Shown: positions 24,058-37,276, counted from the first letter of the stretch. The stretch is 64,000 bases of DNA from Endomychus coccineus (GCA_958510875.1 OY294067.1:273836742-273900741); one strand, 5' to 3'. Numbers and translations are program-made. The notes: generated by a model from the sequence alone, not told the origin.

Positions 24058-25097
24058 TTAAATCAAATGTTCGAATTGTCCTCTAATGACTTCCATACAA
24101 TAATACAATCTTGACTGAAAACCGTCTCTAACATGGTTCAGCAGAATTGGAGTTATTTGACGACACTCATCTACAATTCGTTGGCGTAGTTCGTCCAAAT
24201 TTCCAGGCTGGGTCACAACAATCTTGGACTTAAGATGTCCCCACAAGAAGAAGTCCAGAGGGTTCAGGTCAGGAGATCGGACACGCCACTCCATAGGACC
24301 TCTTCTTCCAATCCAACGACCGGGGTATTGCAAATTGAGGTATTGGCGAACTGGTGGGGCGTAGTGAGGAAGAGCTCCGTCTTGTTGGAAATGCAATTGT
24401 TGTTCAAGTAGTAGGGGATCGTCTTCTAATTGTTCAGTTATTAACGGATCAATCGCATTTTCCAACATTTCAAGATAAATTTCGCCATTTAAATTACCAG
24501 GAATAAACAAAGGTCCAATTAGGTGGTCTCCCAAAATTTCTACCCAAACGTTTAGCTTTTCCCGATGTTGAGTGTGAGCTTCCCGAAATACATGAGGATT
24601 TGTATCGCTCCAAATTCTACAGTTATGCCGGTTAACCTCTCCATTAAGTAAAAAAGTGCATTCGTCAGAAAAGCAAACGTTGTACAAGAAATTTGGGTTA
24701 TTGTTGATATGCTCGACCATAATTTGCAAAACTCTTGCCTTCGATTAATTTTGTACGGATGGAATTCGTGTTTATGTAAAATTCTGAAAACGTTAGATTG
24801 GCTAATACCGGAAGCTGCAGAAAGTTGTCGTACAGATTGCGTGTTTGGCATAAGTTGGACATGTCCCAATACCGCCACAGCTGCTCCTTCATCATTAACA
24901 ATTCCATTGGGTGCCCTTTTTTCATCCATTACTGAACCCGTCTTCACAAATTTTGAAATCAATTCCATTACGTACTTATGGCGAACGCTACGTTCAGGAT
25001 GGTTTTCGTTAAATATCCTTGCATCCGTTCGAGCATAATTTTCATTTTGGTAATAAAGGCTTACCAGCTCAACACGTTCTTGCAATGTGTACACCAT
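24058..25097 (-). pseudogene. mariner-type transposase, one frameshift
   Basis: Start chosen at ATG 25097, giving VYTLQERVELVSLYYQN after the Met, the usual opening of this group. Upstream in-frame codons to 25157 do not fit the family. The N-terminal part holds two helix-turn-helix DNA-binding regions (HKYVMELISKFVKTGSV and VRQLSAASGISQSNVFRILH). A deletion after FHPYKI and a one-base loss near 24740 break the frame just before the catalytic core. The core continues as PNFLYNVCFSDE (first Asp), LNVWVEILGDHLIGPLFIPG, FQQDGALPHYAPPVRQYLN (second Asp) and RSPDLNPLDFFLWGHLKSK (third Asp). I count 41 residues between the last two Asp, a DD41D arrangement. The end is QFEHLI. All three catalytic residues survive. 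Confidence 0.93.
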
Positions 25098-25260
25098 ATT
25101 TTTTGAAATTTTAAACAAATCAGCAAAGTAGTAACTCAACAGATTGGTTAAAATCATGAAATGATCGAAGAAACGTTAAAACCAGATAAACACCTTCTAA
25201 GAACAAAAAATGAAGGCAACATAAGGAAACGTTTCGCTGTTTTACTATTTATTAGTTGGA

Positions 25261-25550
25261 GAGCAACAAAATTAATTTTTGGCAAAAACGGTTCATCAAA
25301 TTTACGTTTTCCATACACCGTTGTAAAGAGGCTTCCAAGACCTTTCAAATGACGTATCACTCAACCCCTCTCCTCTATTCAATTTTGAGGGGTTGGAGCG
25401 CCTCCTATTAGGGGGTTGCTCGTTCAAGCCTCAAATATACGTCAAAAGATGTCATCCAAACAAAATCATTCGATGTGTTTCGGGAGATTTTTCCACTCAC
25501 TATGGGACAAAAGAATATACGGGGTGGCTCGTCTCAGATGGAACACCTTG
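25261..25550 (-). repeat. right TIR of the second mariner
   Basis: 290 bp. Pairs with 23616-23899 and ends one base before TA 25551-25552. Unlike in the first element, the transposase start at 25097 lies outside the TIR. Confidence 0.93.
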
Positions 25551-25552
25551 TA

Positions 25553-26589
25553 TAGTCTTCTGTCTTGTGATATACAAAGACTCGATTTTACAATGAAGGA
25601 CGAGAGAATATTATAGATTGTAGTTCTACATTCATCATCACACCATAACCGTTTTCGTGATATAATATGACATGAACATGATAATATCCCAAATTCTTGG
25701 CCTTTGAACCCTCATAAAGTTAAAATCATTTGATAGAAGAGATAAGGATCTATCAGTTTTACCTCTATTTCGGTATTGTAAAGAATTAGGATTGATTGAA
25801 TTGCTATCCAGAACAACAGTATCAGGTTTAATTATTTGCACCTACGTTGAAATTATCCGCTGAATCAGCTTATACCAGATTTTAGAAGAGATCCAACCTG
25901 AAACGAATAGGTCTGAGTATCATAGTGTATGAAAACTTCAGCAATCAATGCTCAGGCTAGTCTCGTTGAGACAAGATTGTACCGAAAAGTTTGCTTGGAT
26001 GAATCTGATCAAACATTAATAGAAGACCAATAAAGTACAAATGGAGGATCGAACGTAAAATTTAGCAAACATTTCTGGCAACTATGAATTCATACCCGTC
26101 TAAAGAAACTTCCACAGAACAAAAATAAATGAGTTGCATGTCCAATTGACTCTTACCTCTTTTAATTACAGAACAGGACTACCTTCGCAAGACTGAAAAC
26201 GGTCTTCTTCACTGTTAATATGAATATTCACTACGTTGAATAAATAATGCTATGCAATGTTACTTTTCAAGGGGGAATGTAGAATGGAGTGAGAAACCCG
26301 GAAGTGTGAGCATGAACTTTATTCCAGCAATTGAGATATAGATTTGGTTTGAATATCAATAAGAGCAATAAGACCTAAAACTATCCTCATATTCTAGAGC
26401 ATCAACAGTTGAAGTCCGAGAGTCCGAGACCAGAAAATCCGCGAGGAACAGCATTCTTATGCTACGACTTTTGGATAGGAAATGTAAAAACTACGGTTTC
26501 AGCTATTCATCTTCAATAAGTCCCAAATTAGGTAAATTTCGAACATTACTCTATTTATTCAATTGTTATAAAGATTCTTGACCCAGGTA
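25553..26589. other. no gene recognised
   Basis: AT-rich flank of the second mariner. No transposon protein or structure was identified. Confidence 0.4.
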
Positions 26590-28500
26590 TGAATTATATA
26601 TACATTCTCGAGAAATGGGTCACATTAACACATATGTACGTTTCGGTCTCATGACCATCATCAGAAGACTTATTATTTCAATAACCTGATTACTTAAAAC
26701 TAGTCGTACTGATACAAAGCGTCCTTATCGCACCAATTTCATTTAAAATGCCAACGTCGCCGAAACGAACAGAAACACGAAATCGAACTTTTATCACAAC
26801 AATTATTATTTATTGTTTCATTGCACATATTTTTGGCTCCAACATATTTTGTTCTGTTTTCCGGACATGGGTTACCACGTCAAGGACGGCACGCTGTTTG
26901 TTTTCAAGCGACAGCCCTAGAACAAACTTATTGAACCATGGTTCACCAGATGACGCAGATTTGTTGGTATGGGGTTTGTAAGTTTCCATTCCTAGCCTGA
27001 TTCCACCCACTGTCATAGTTTCTCCAACATTCAATCGCATAAAACTGATTAAGGTTATCACACACACCCATAAATGAAATTTTTAAAGCAGTAAATGGTC
27101 AAAAATCAAGATTCTTAATATCTCCTAAGCCCAACCCAGAATATTTTCGAATTTACCATAATTTCTAGTTCCTTAATTTCTTACTATTGTCTTTAGTAAG
27201 GTCTCCCCAGCTTAGATATATCGGTAACATTACAAATTGATAGTATCGGACAGCTTTTTTGTTCTCTCGTTTATCACAACCATCGGAACGAGAAAATTGT
27301 CAATGTTATTAAGTGATTATTCTGTTGAAGATATAAATGGGTATCTGACAGTATGCTCGAGAGAAACTCAATATCTGAATACATTTACCTAATAATGTTA
27401 TATGACCCACCAAGAAATCCAAGCAATGGCTTACGTTGACATAACAATTTCTCGAACTTTAGAAAACCTTGGAAACCTATCGAAATATCGTCAGCATATG
27501 TTTTTGTGTTGAAGAATTATCCATAATAGCCTTTTCCAGATTATTCATAAAAATATCTGCTAATAGCGGACTTAGTGGTGAACCCATGGGGAGGCCTAAT
27601 TTTTACTTATAAAGCCTTCTTTCTTATTGAAAATAATTTTAAGGCAGTTGTACGTTCATTGGAATCAGTTTTATTTTTTCTCATAATGTAGGTAGTCTGC
27701 ATATTCCAATTCTTCGTTTATTTCTTTTATGAAGGATTTTGTGGGGTCTCTAGGGATCTCAACTATATCCAGCCTTTTTGAGTATCTTGCAATTTAGCGA
27801 AAATTTCATCAAATTGTTCTACACCTAACTCCACATTTGTATGTCCCTGGACTCAAACATGTGAAAACCCTGAAGTTTTTCTAAATTCCGGACTTCTGAC
27901 ATAACTCACTGTTACAATTTCTCAGATGAATTATGATCATTTACAACATTTTTATGTCCGCCTAGAGCTATTTTAGAAAAATGAAACGAACCGTCTACAT
28001 TCAGTGTTATAAATTAACTAGATAAATTCGGTATAATGTATATTCCAAAGGTAAAGAATGTAAGAGGGGAGCTATACAGGAACAGACGTTCTAACCTCAT
28101 TAATTTTAAACAAGCCGTGATACCGAACGTCAACATCGGTTTATACAGGATGAAAAATCTCGCGCTGTTAAATGAATAACGTAGATTAGCTGAAACCGTG
28201 GCTAAAACTGTACGCTCTAACTTTACGTTAATACATTTGGGAACAAACTTGAAGACATGCATTTATAGCTATTGTAACAGCCGTAAACGTCAGCAAATTT
28301 GAAACTATGTTCATTTCGTACACCAACGAGGATCGGTGAATTGCCAATGTCACCTAATTTCTGTGTCATCCAATTTATTGTGAAAATGATCAATTAGCGA
28401 CTTCTGATGATCCTATAATGTTGTCGGTGAATATATTGTATATACGTAAATTTTTGGGAAATAGGTCACATTAACACATAATATGTTTACTATATTTTTT
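26590..28500 (-). mobile_element. Penelope-like element, decayed, with terminal direct repeat
   Basis: The edges share a short direct repeat: GGGTCACATTAACACATATG near 26617 and the variant AGGTCACATTAACACATAATA near 28462. Next to the left copy is GTTTCGGTCTCATGACCATC, a motif style common at PLE ends. The RT core is at about 27410-27700 on the minus strand. Other minus-strand frames (26810-27067 and 28014-28262) sit inside but were not recognised. Boundaries are approximate. Confidence 0.55.
27410..27720 (-). pseudogene. Penelope-like reverse transcriptase core fragment
   Basis: Minus-strand sequence gives IIFNKKEGFIS, then MGSPLSPLLADIFMNNLEKA at about 27585-27530. In the next frame comes YADDIS near 27500, the catalytic Asp pair of the RT active site. 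GSPLSP.LAD is diagnostic of PLE RTs. A frame change separates the two motifs and the N-terminal RT is not readable. Confidence 0.78.
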
Positions 28501-28504
28501 CCAT

Positions 28505-28985
28505 TCTTACTTAGTTTTCGGCTCACTGGAGGCCTATCCCTTACACTATCGTGAACACGCCTACCAAGATAGTCTCTCGACTGAAACGGCCTTGCATCAT
28601 CTAGTCTTGTAGTCGATGAACTCTTGGAGCAATTGGAAGAGGCTGGGTTCTATGCCCAAGTCTATGCCGATCACTCAGCGTCACCTTCGGGCGGCACTTG
28701 GGGATGCTGTGCGAGCTGTAAAACGCGCTGCTCAGCATATTCCACGGCTGGTGCCGCACGCAGGGGCTCAGAGTTATTTCTGAGAAAACGGAGATTGTAC
28801 TGTTTACCAAGAAACGTAAGCTGGGCACATTGCCAGAGTTTATTTTCTCTGGCAAGGTCCTGCAATTTAAAGGGCCGTTGAAATTTCTGGGAGTAATCCT
28901 AGACTCTGAACTTACCTGGCGCGAACACCTCGATTATCGAAAGAGGAAGACTTCTTCGTCCTTTTGGGCATGCAGGTGAGCTTTC
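28505..28985 (+). pseudogene. R1-like LINE reverse transcriptase fragment
   Basis: Plus-strand pieces: TETALHHLV at about 28587, LEEAGFYAQVYADHSAS near 28640 (YADH in place of YADD), then RAALGDAVRAVKRAAQHIPR. The end has sequence equivalent to FSGKVLQFKGPLKFLGVIL and DSELTWREHLDYR near 28845-28940. The order matches an R1/jockey-type RT with an internal deletion between the fingers and the active site. It is markedly GC-richer than its flanks, which suggests a fairly late arrival or a different base composition. It is non-functional. Confidence 0.75.
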
Positions 28986-29379
28986 AGCATATCTGTAAAT
29001 GAGGGAACAACATTTAAGGAAAATAAGTCCTTGGAACAAAATTATTCTCTACCTTCTGCCACAAACCCCATATACCAGCATACAGAGCTACAGGAATATT
29101 TTGAAAGCATATCTGCTCGGGGTTTTGATTGAGCGCTCCCTTACAATATAAACGAATTTGTTATTCTCCATTTCAGCAAAACAAATAATTGGTCAGACTA
29201 TGATATTGTCGGTGTAAACATATTACCTGCTGTAGCTCATCACATAGATCTTGGTGTTACAGTAACCATCAATTTATCAAGGTCGAACCATATGGCAAAC
29301 ATTTTCAAGAGATCAAAAACATCCTTGCATCTTCTCTTCAAGGCCTTTACAATAATTGTTTCTCTGGGATTCATAAACA

Positions 29380-29815
29380 TAACGTATACACGCCCAATTA
29401 TGGGATTTGTTGGAACTGTTTGGAGAGTAGATCTGATCCATGATGCAAAACTTCTTGTGAAGATATTCCACTCGCTTACCTTATGGTAGAAGGCGTCCCT
29501 CTTATGAAGACATTCTATCAAGTTCAAACTTGAAAACATTTTGGGATCGACGTCTACGTGGTGATCAGATCATAACCTATAGGACCCTCCACAGAACAGT
29601 TGGCATTGATTTGGAAGAACTATACATATTGAACAATGACGAACGCATCAGATGCCATTTCTGAAAACTCAAAGGAGACAAATTCTCAACAACAACGAGA
29701 ACATTTCTTGTTCAATCGTATTTTTGGAGTCTGGAATCGTCTTCCTGCTTTTGGAGTGTAGGTCATGTCTGTGAATTCTCCCAAAAACCAGCTCCAAAAA
29801 ATTAAATAACATATC
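29380..29815 (+). pseudogene. CR1-type LINE, C-terminal fragment
   Basis: Plus-strand frames give LIHDAKLLVKI, then RRPSYEDILSS..LKTFWDRR and LRGDQIITYRTLHRTVGIDL (about 29553-29612). The end has KLKGDKFSTTTR and FNRIFGVWNRLPA. This is the usual end of CR1/L2-like RTs (RR.RGDMI..Y.IL ... RTR.H..KL ... F..R....WN.LP). Several frameshifts are present. No RT palm was found in front of it. Confidence 0.72.
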
Positions 29816-29974
29816 ATCAGTGAAATTACTGACAATTGGGGTTGTTTTCAGTGATTGTGAACAACCTACTAAGGTTACTGTCTAGGTTAACATTTTCATT
29901 CTGCACTCCCTGATTGTAGATATACCATTCAATTTCATCTATGTTAGCTATGTTAGCACCTCAGTTCGGGTCGT

Positions 29975-31400
29975 TTATCAATAATAATAATAACAATAGC
30001 CTGTATCGCCAAAAGTACTATACTTGAATCGGACATGCTGACTTGTATAGAATTTATTGTGAATTAACAAGTTTTATTTTTCTTTCAGGTAAATAGATCA
30101 ACCCGCATTCACTTCACAAATAGAGTAAGTGATTGAGTAGTTCTTATAACACTTTTGGAAAATCATCTACACAGAAATATGTATAAGGAATGTTCATGAA
30201 TACTCTCCACATTTTTTGAGAGAGTTGTCTTTTGTATGGTTAGGTCAATAATTATTTTAGAAGTATATATAAATATTTTTTTTTACTTCATTGATCTTCG
30301 TTATATTCCTCACTACGTCCAACATACAGTAAGAAGTTAAATTAAGTTGAGGAACTGGCAAGTTCACAAGTTAACCTATACATTAATAATTCAGACTACA
30401 AAAACAGAACAGTAAGATGAAACATACAGCAATTAAAACTATAGCGATACTATTCCTCTCAAAGGTATTAAATAATATAAGAGTTCCACTCATTCAAGGG
30501 AATCTTAAATTTATTTTGAAGTGCTTTTTTTCCAGGGTGATAGAACTTCCGTACGAGACAGGTCTGACTCCGGTTATCACGTGTAGAAGTTGTAAAGTTA
30601 CTTTCATTCGGTAGTGTTTGCCATTTCGTCATATAAATATCAACGTCGCAGTAACGATTGCAAATTGTCTGAATCTATTGAAAAATCATTGTTTTGCTCG
30701 CGTAAAAGACCACGTAAATAATTCGGCAAACCATCTACAGTAAATATTCTCAATATTATAAAATTTTGACCGCTTAGAGAAATGATCACTAAGAAGGGAT
30801 ACAAGTTCTGTGAGATTATGTGAAAAAAATAGCAACAATTACTTATGTACAATGACTGTACCTACATAAGCATGTTTTTTTCAACATAATGTGATGTAAC
30901 TGGGATACAAAACCACATTCGAATGATTCAACATTACACTTTGTGAAAAAACTGTTCAATGGCAGTCTGTTTCAAATTATCATTATTTTGATTGTTGTTA
31001 CTTCATTCCCACATTTCATCAAGGTTTGGGAAATAGCAATGGCCAAATTGCCATTGTTCTTGGTCAATAAATAAATTTTGTATGTTCTTCAGTTTTCCAC
31101 AAACTTGACTCATATTTTGCACAGATGAACGCAAAATCTCTCCATTCTGGTCACTTCCATATTCTTCATCTGCAATAGGTTTTGCTTTCCTTGTCAGTGA
31201 ATACCTGAATTATTACCTGCAAATCAAAATCAGGGTTCTCTGTTAAGAGTTTAAGCCTGAAGCCCGTTAATTTTAAAATTTTCGGATACCTCTAGAGCTT
31301 TTTATTTTATCAAGGGTTCCAATATAGTAATGTTTTGATCTCTAGATTTGCAAAACCAATCATAAACTTTTTGGTCAATAGCAAATCCCTCTGTTCTTGT
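29975..31400. other. LINE-like TAA tail, then no recognised gene
   Basis: An AATAATAATAATAACAATAG tract at about 29978-29997 resembles the tails at 22601 and 32806 and probably marks another 3' end of the RNase H-bearing LINE family. The rest to 31400 is AT-rich without recognisable features. Confidence 0.4.
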
Positions 31401-31406
31401 AAATTT

Positions 31407-32043
31407 TCATTTTGAAATTAGCGTCCCCTTCTTCGAAAAGTTTTTTTTTTGATTTAATTCTACTCTTGGGAAAAGCATTGCACATAGGAATGATCCTTGT
31501 GGTACTCCAATACTGGTCAACTTTTTTTGAGGCCATGTATTATTGAGAAATAGTAATTGAGATATGTTACTCAAATATGATTTAACGAATTTAACTCTAT
31601 GATATTTGATTATATTTTTTTTGAGTTTATTGGGAACAACGACACAATCAGAGGATTTGGTTAAATCCAAAAACAATGTTAGAGAAAATGATTCACTTTT
31701 GAAACAGTCCATAGCCTTGTTGAAGAATTTCATCAACGCAGTGAAGAGCACTTTCCTTCCTCGAAAAGAAAATTGGGTTCGAAGTAATTGACAATTTGAT
31801 TATATAAAATTCCTCATACACTTTTGAAGAGATGGAAAGTGATATCGGCCTATAATCTGACTGAGTGATTTCATCAATTTTTTTATCACGAGGAATAACT
31901 TTTGCATTGTTCAGGATGTCTGGGATTATAGAAGCTTCTGTACATCTATTTATTCTACCGTCGATTTTTGTTGAGATATGACATATTACTGGTAACGCAA
32001 TCAAGATGCTGGTTGGCAGCAAACTCAACAACGTCATATTCAA
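31407..32043 (-). pseudogene. jockey-type LINE reverse transcriptase fragment
   Basis: Minus strand: ASIIPDILNNAKVIPRDKK and DYRPISLSISSKVYEE (normally NYRPISLL...K..E), at about 31960-31825. Further on, SLTLFLDLTKSSDCV replaces the F.D..KAFD.V active-site block, and SIGVPQGSFLCAMLF the G.PQGS.L.P.LF block. The order is right for an RT palm, but the first catalytic Asp region is altered, YADD is missing, and frames change. It is a different family from J. Confidence 0.75.
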
Positions 32044-32329
32044 AAATATCTATGTTCATGTTGGGAACATTTTCAAATTATGTTATGACGTTCATCCTAA
32101 GAATGGGGGTTAGAATTTTTCGCGAATGCTCCAGGTGAATTGATCGAAATTATGGCAAGCTAGAGGAGATTGAAGCTGGCTTACCCTTCGATCAAGTATA
32201 AACAATGAATAATCATTCCTTTTTCCAGTTTCAGGTGAAAACCGAAATCGCTATGTTCAATAGATTTCATATTCTTCTCACAGAGCTACACATTTGGCAT
32301 TTACTATATTACATAATTATTATACCTCT

Positions 32330-32825
32330 AAGCCCCCAATAGGCCCTGAACCAGCGGTGGGCATTTTAAAGAATAACATCAAAGAGGCGTTTCACAGATG
32401 GGTCAAATCACACCACACGAAACATTGGCAACAAGTGAACAGTTGCAGATTGAAGAACTGATTGGAGTGCACATTAGGGAAGACTGGTCTCAGCAAGTGA
32501 GGAAGATAGCTAGAACCGATGCCAAACTGCTGACACAGATAATAGCGGGTCATCTACAACGTACATTCATATCTCCAAGACAAAGAGCTCTTTCCGTAAA
32601 GTGATGAAACACTGAAACTAGATACAAGGATGGTGGTGATCCTGTTTAGTGCATTAATAATCTATCCAGACTGGGTGACTGTGTGTATACCTCGGGAACT
32701 TGGTGAAGACTCATGAGTGGAAACCACTTCACCAGATGATATGAGAAGCAAAGAGCCTCGGTCCAGTCAGGAGGAATCCTCACCGGTCCCCCTACATCAA
32801 TAATAATAATAACAATAATTATATA
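32330..32825 (+). pseudogene. LINE C-terminus with RNase H remnant, second copy
   Basis: Same family as 22100-22620. It contains IGPEPAVGI near 32340, KNNIKEAFHRWVKSHHTKHW, then LIGVHIREDWSQQVRKIA and DAKLLTQIIAGH. An untranslated 3' region of about 230 bp follows and ends in a TAATAATAATAACAATAATT tail at about 32802-32820. Frames are broken near 32450. Confidence 0.75.
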
Positions 32826-33903
32826 ACATAAGTCAATAATATAACAGTCTGATTAAATTTCTCAACCGTCTGGATTTGTAGGCATGTTTGAATATCTTTG
32901 GAATCAAGGAAATGGTCTTGAGTCGATAAAATGCCTGATATTCATGTAATCTTTCTGAAGTATTCATAATCAATTATTAATACAGTGCTTAGAGTTATAA
33001 GGAATAAAATTTTGTATCTATCAATCGAACAAACAGTCAAACACATATGGCTGGTCAATGTCATCACCTTATTGGTGAAGGTATAGCTGAAAAATATTCA
33101 CATCTTCCATTATCTCTCATGACTATCGAAGTCCATATACTAATCCATCTCCCTTAAAACGCATCCTGTTTGAGCTCGCATAGCTTAGGCTAATTATCAC
33201 TACCTTTTGTACATATTACGAATTCACGAGGGCATTAGCGACTGGGGTTCCTGAATTTGTAGTGTGTGGCGAATGAATCCATTATAATTACTTATTTATG
33301 TATTTAGTGAACGCTCGAGTAGCTTAAAATTAAAGAATTTCCGAGGCTCATTCAATTCAACTGGAAGTGCACTTCCCAATTTGATTCTAGACGGCACAAA
33401 TGGCATCTGTATGTGAAAATAAGTACTTCTCCCTATTCGTGCTCTTCAAAGTTCAAGTGACAATCAGCAAATTGGGTCAATTTCCAAAGGAGGTCTGGAG
33501 ATTTATGTTCACCAAAATGCTAACTTCGGCTATAGGATAAGATGAAAAGTATTTCCAAGTTCACCATTGAGATGGCAGTAATACTTATTCCTTTGTTACA
33601 TTCTTAACGAATTGCTGTCGAGAATGTATCTCGAAAATAAACATACGCCACAAGTTTACTAAGTCAATTTGGTCTTATAATAATTATGTTCCATAACACA
33701 TTGATTAAAATGAAAACCTTAACGTACATTGACCCTGTGAAATATATCTATTCCGCCTTTATTGACGGTGCACAATGACATGACGCTTCAACAAATATTA
33801 AGGGTCGCAACCTCAGGATAAGTTAGAGCAAGCAGTGAGAATGTAAATTTTTGCATCTCCAAAGCTGGATAATTTGTTGACAGCTCACCACTTCCGAGTT
33901 ATT
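32826..33903. other. no gene recognised
   Basis: AT-rich sequence between a LINE tail and palindrome A. Nothing recognised. Confidence 0.45.
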
Positions 33904-34334
33904 TTTTCTAAAATTGACTACTGGTTTGAGGGTAATTCTGAATTAAAGGAGACGGCCAAGAGAGGGGGATTGCAGGACTTGCCGGGACAATTTTCCCCGT
34001 TTCTTCATCGTACTTGAACTCGTTTACCGGCATATAGAGATCAAAATATCTTTTGGAAAGTTATTCATGAATCTTTTGAATTTGTTGGGTTGTTTTTCAA
34101 CGAAAATAACAAAAAACTGTTTTTGACCCCAGAAATCGACATTTTATATTAAATAAACGTCGAAGAAGTCATTTCCGATCGGAAATTGGCTGCTAAATTC
34201 GGAAATGGTGTCAATTTCCTTCCATAACGCATCATTTTCTATACATTGGCTGATTTGCGGCAAAATACCTTTTTTTTTACGGCGTCATATCGATGTGAGC
34301 AGCCACTTAAAAACTTTGTTTCAGCAAAATACGC

Positions 34335-34562
34335 GTGTTTCTACCTCAGCGTTACGATAAAATGAGAATTCTTCTAACTAAATGGATTTTAGAGGTCGAA
34401 AAATCGAAAAAACGACAAAAAAAACGATTTTACTGTACAAAAATCTGTCGTCAGGTCGCTGACAAGTGTTTTTGTGGGACATATGACCCCAGAATCGGAG
34501 TCAGCGGGAGATTATACGATAAGAAAACAGTTCCTGAACGTCATCCAACAGTTTTTACGTAA
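34335..34562 (+). other. ORF repeated in each palindrome A block, doubtful coding
   Basis: 75 codons, containing RILLTKWILEVEK, FYCTKICRQVADKCFCGTYD and KTVPERHPTV. The same protein appears on the minus strand in the right arm (35152-35571, 139 codons). It appears again in the duplicated block (37231-37560), there with a small insertion and frame change. Its persistence may simply follow from DNA similarity between the arms. No family recognised. Confidence 0.25.
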
Positions 34563-35577
34563 TTTTCTCCAAGTTTTTGTCTTTTTCCGACCTCAAAGTT
34601 ACAGAATTTAGAATTGTAGGTAGAATATTTGAATTACTTGGAAAACATTATTTCTTAAGATATTTTGGTTCTTTGGAAAAGCATTTTGGTAGCTGCAAAT
34701 CTACAGACTTGGTTTTTTAGTAATGTTTGAAGTTTGTTTCTTAGAACCTCAAATCTACTGAAATCGTGATCAAAATGACTGTTTTCGATGTAAAATTTCC
34801 CAAGCATTTTGATTTTGACAATTTTTCAATCCTACATGATGACCCAGAGCCATAAAATTACTAAATTATACTAATTTATATTCGGTTTCGTTGTTTTGCC
34901 TCCTATTTTTTGCGCTTTGTTGAATTTTGTGGCTCTGGGTCATCATGTGGGATAGAAAAATTGTCAGAATCAGATTGCTTGAGAAATTTCACATTGAAAT
35001 CAATCAATTATGATCACGATTTTAGTCGATTGGAAGTTTTAAGAAACAAACTTCAAAAATTACAATAAAACGAAGTCACTAGATTTGCAGCTACGGCAAA
35101 GCTTCTTTTCAAACTGCTTTTCCAAAGCCCAAAATATCTAAAAAAATAATGTTATAGTATGTTTTCGATGGAAAATTGTCCAAAGAATCCTAATATCCTA
35201 CTTACGATTCTGAATTCTGCAAGTTTGAGATCGGAAAGGGTCAAAAACTGGAAGAAAATTAAGTTTACCTGGTTTTTTGGCGTAAAATTAATGGTAAACT
35301 TGAGTGTTAAAACTGTTGGATGACGTTCGGGAACCGTTTTCTCATCGTATAATTTTCCGCTGAATCCGATTCCAAGTTCATATGTTCCAAAGAAAGACTT
35401 GTCAGTGACCTGACGGCAGATTTTCGTACAGTAATATCGTTTTTTTTGTCGTTTTTTCAATTTTTTCACCTTTAAAATCCATTTGGTCAGGAGAATTCTT
35501 ATTTTATAGTGAAGCTGAGGTAAAAATACGTAGATGTTGCTGCTGGAAATTTTTTTTGAGTGGCTGCTCACACCGAT

Positions 35578-37276
35578 TGAAACGGACCCGCTAGGGTCGG
35601 TATATATTGACCCAACTAGCTCAATTTGAAATAGTTAATCTCAGGGCTCGTAGTGAAACGTGCCTTGTGATTCTAGACTGGTGAATTGTTTGAGCGCCAA
35701 TTGCTTACTGAACAACTATAAAAATAAATGAATTCACAGCCTAGAATACAAGCACCACGAGATGGTTTATTAGTTGATGGAAATTAGAAAAACAATAAAA
35801 GTTCAACTTAACAATTTGATTTATTCCAGATGGAATTTGGTAATTAAAAAAATAAAATTACAGTTTATATAATGCATTAATTTATAAATAAAATGAATTT
35901 TGGAGTAAATAGTTATGAAATTAACTCAATTTCTCAATTGAAAAAATGGATAGTTAAATAATAAAAAGACCACGAATGGCTCTAAAAAAACTTAGCGAAA
36001 TACAATTTTGGTGAACAACAAAAAATGAAATAGTGGTCACTCAACAAGAAAATGTTACCCTCCTTGGAACTCGTAGGAACTGGAAGCTGGTCCTGTCAGG
36101 ATAGTCTCTAAACCGTCTTGGAGTGAAGGGGTGAGGAACCTCAGACGTTCAAACCCTGTAATGTCAAAGAACGAACAGTACCTGACTTGAGATCAAAGGA
36201 CAAGTAACACCGTCGGCCGGAATAACCAAATGATTCCACCTCCGATAATGTTATCTTCCCCAATATGTAAAACACTATTACAAAATTGATAACTTGAAAA
36301 GATATCAATTTAGACAAAAATATAATTTAATCTGCAAGAATTATATGATTACAAGAATTACTTAAATTTGAACAATAATAATACGTGACTGAATTAACGA
36401 TACAAATAAATGAGATGGAAAGAAAAATAATCAAATTGTGATTGAAAAGAAATAACCAAAACGTTGAATTTGCTAGTTAGCACAAATCTAGAAACTGGAA
36501 TAGATTTGCATCAAATTGATGTATTACTCTTCTCTGAAATCACGTGAACGCAACAGTCCTGATAATTGAAAATTCAATAAGCAATAATTGAATAATACCT
36601 TGTGATAATTCCAAATACTATTTATAGCACGATGCAATCGAAGACAGCTCTGAATACTACGTATCAGATTACAAAATGGCGACTCTTGCGAATCACAAAA
36701 AAATAGCATGTGCCAATTCGGAATTAAACTTACAAGGACTACAGAAATATTATCATGAGAACCTGCCTACGTTCCGATAGATTATTCTCTTACAAGAGTT
36801 ACAACAATCAATGCTGTGATGGAAATGATATTCTTTGAAATATGCTATCCGCAAAATGATTGAGTATGCCCCCCTAGGCAAATCGAGATAAAATCCGCCG
36901 AAATACTACCACAATCAGGCTTTGTACATCCAGAAGTTCAATAACAATTCTAAATCGAATCAAATAGCCTGATGTGATGATATTTCGGAAGCAAAATTAA
37001 GAAAATGTATTTAACAACAATGAATTACGAAATCTCGACTTACCCAGGCAGAAGGAACACACTACAATGAGTTCTCTTCGACTTCCGTTCTACTACCTCC
37101 CACTTCGCGATATATAGTGACATCTCACTTCAGGAATGGTAGTATCAATAATCTATGTTTTATTGACCGACAGATATCTTTAAATATCATATGACAAGTT
37201 TCCTCGCCGAAAAGAATTCTACTCTGTTCTTTAAAGAGTTCTATATATAATCACGTAACGCAACCCGTTCGTTACA
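35578..37276. mobile_element. LTR-like insertion in palindrome A
   Basis: Runs from TGAAACGGACCCGC to CGTTCGTTACA, a TG...CA layout with imperfect inverted tips (TGAAACGGACC against TGTAACGAACG). It is 1.7 kb and has no coding region. The first about 1.18 kb recurs at 56610-57822, which shows it is an independent repeat. It sits between two copies of a roughly 285-bp palindrome-arm segment (35293-35577 and 37277-37567). No normal short target duplication is seen. Best reading: a solo LTR of a BEL- or gypsy-type element. Confidence 0.65.

Larger units (their letters stand above)
23616..25550 (-). mobile_element. mariner-type DNA transposon with about 290-bp TIRs
   Basis: 1.9-kb element flanked by TA (23614-23615 and 25551-25552). 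Left TIR 23616-23899 and right TIR 25261-25550 are inverse complements with few mismatches. The tips read CAGGCTGTTCCATGTCAGAC and, inverted, CAAGGTGTTCCATCTGAGAC. A single minus-strand transposase lies between them, disrupted by one clear frameshift. It differs from the first mariner in TIR sequence and length and in catalytic spacing, so it is a separate family. Confidence 0.94.

Noticed and set aside
24709..25038. 109-codon plus-strand ORF
   Set aside because: Antisense of the second mariner's transposase; it has no independent support.
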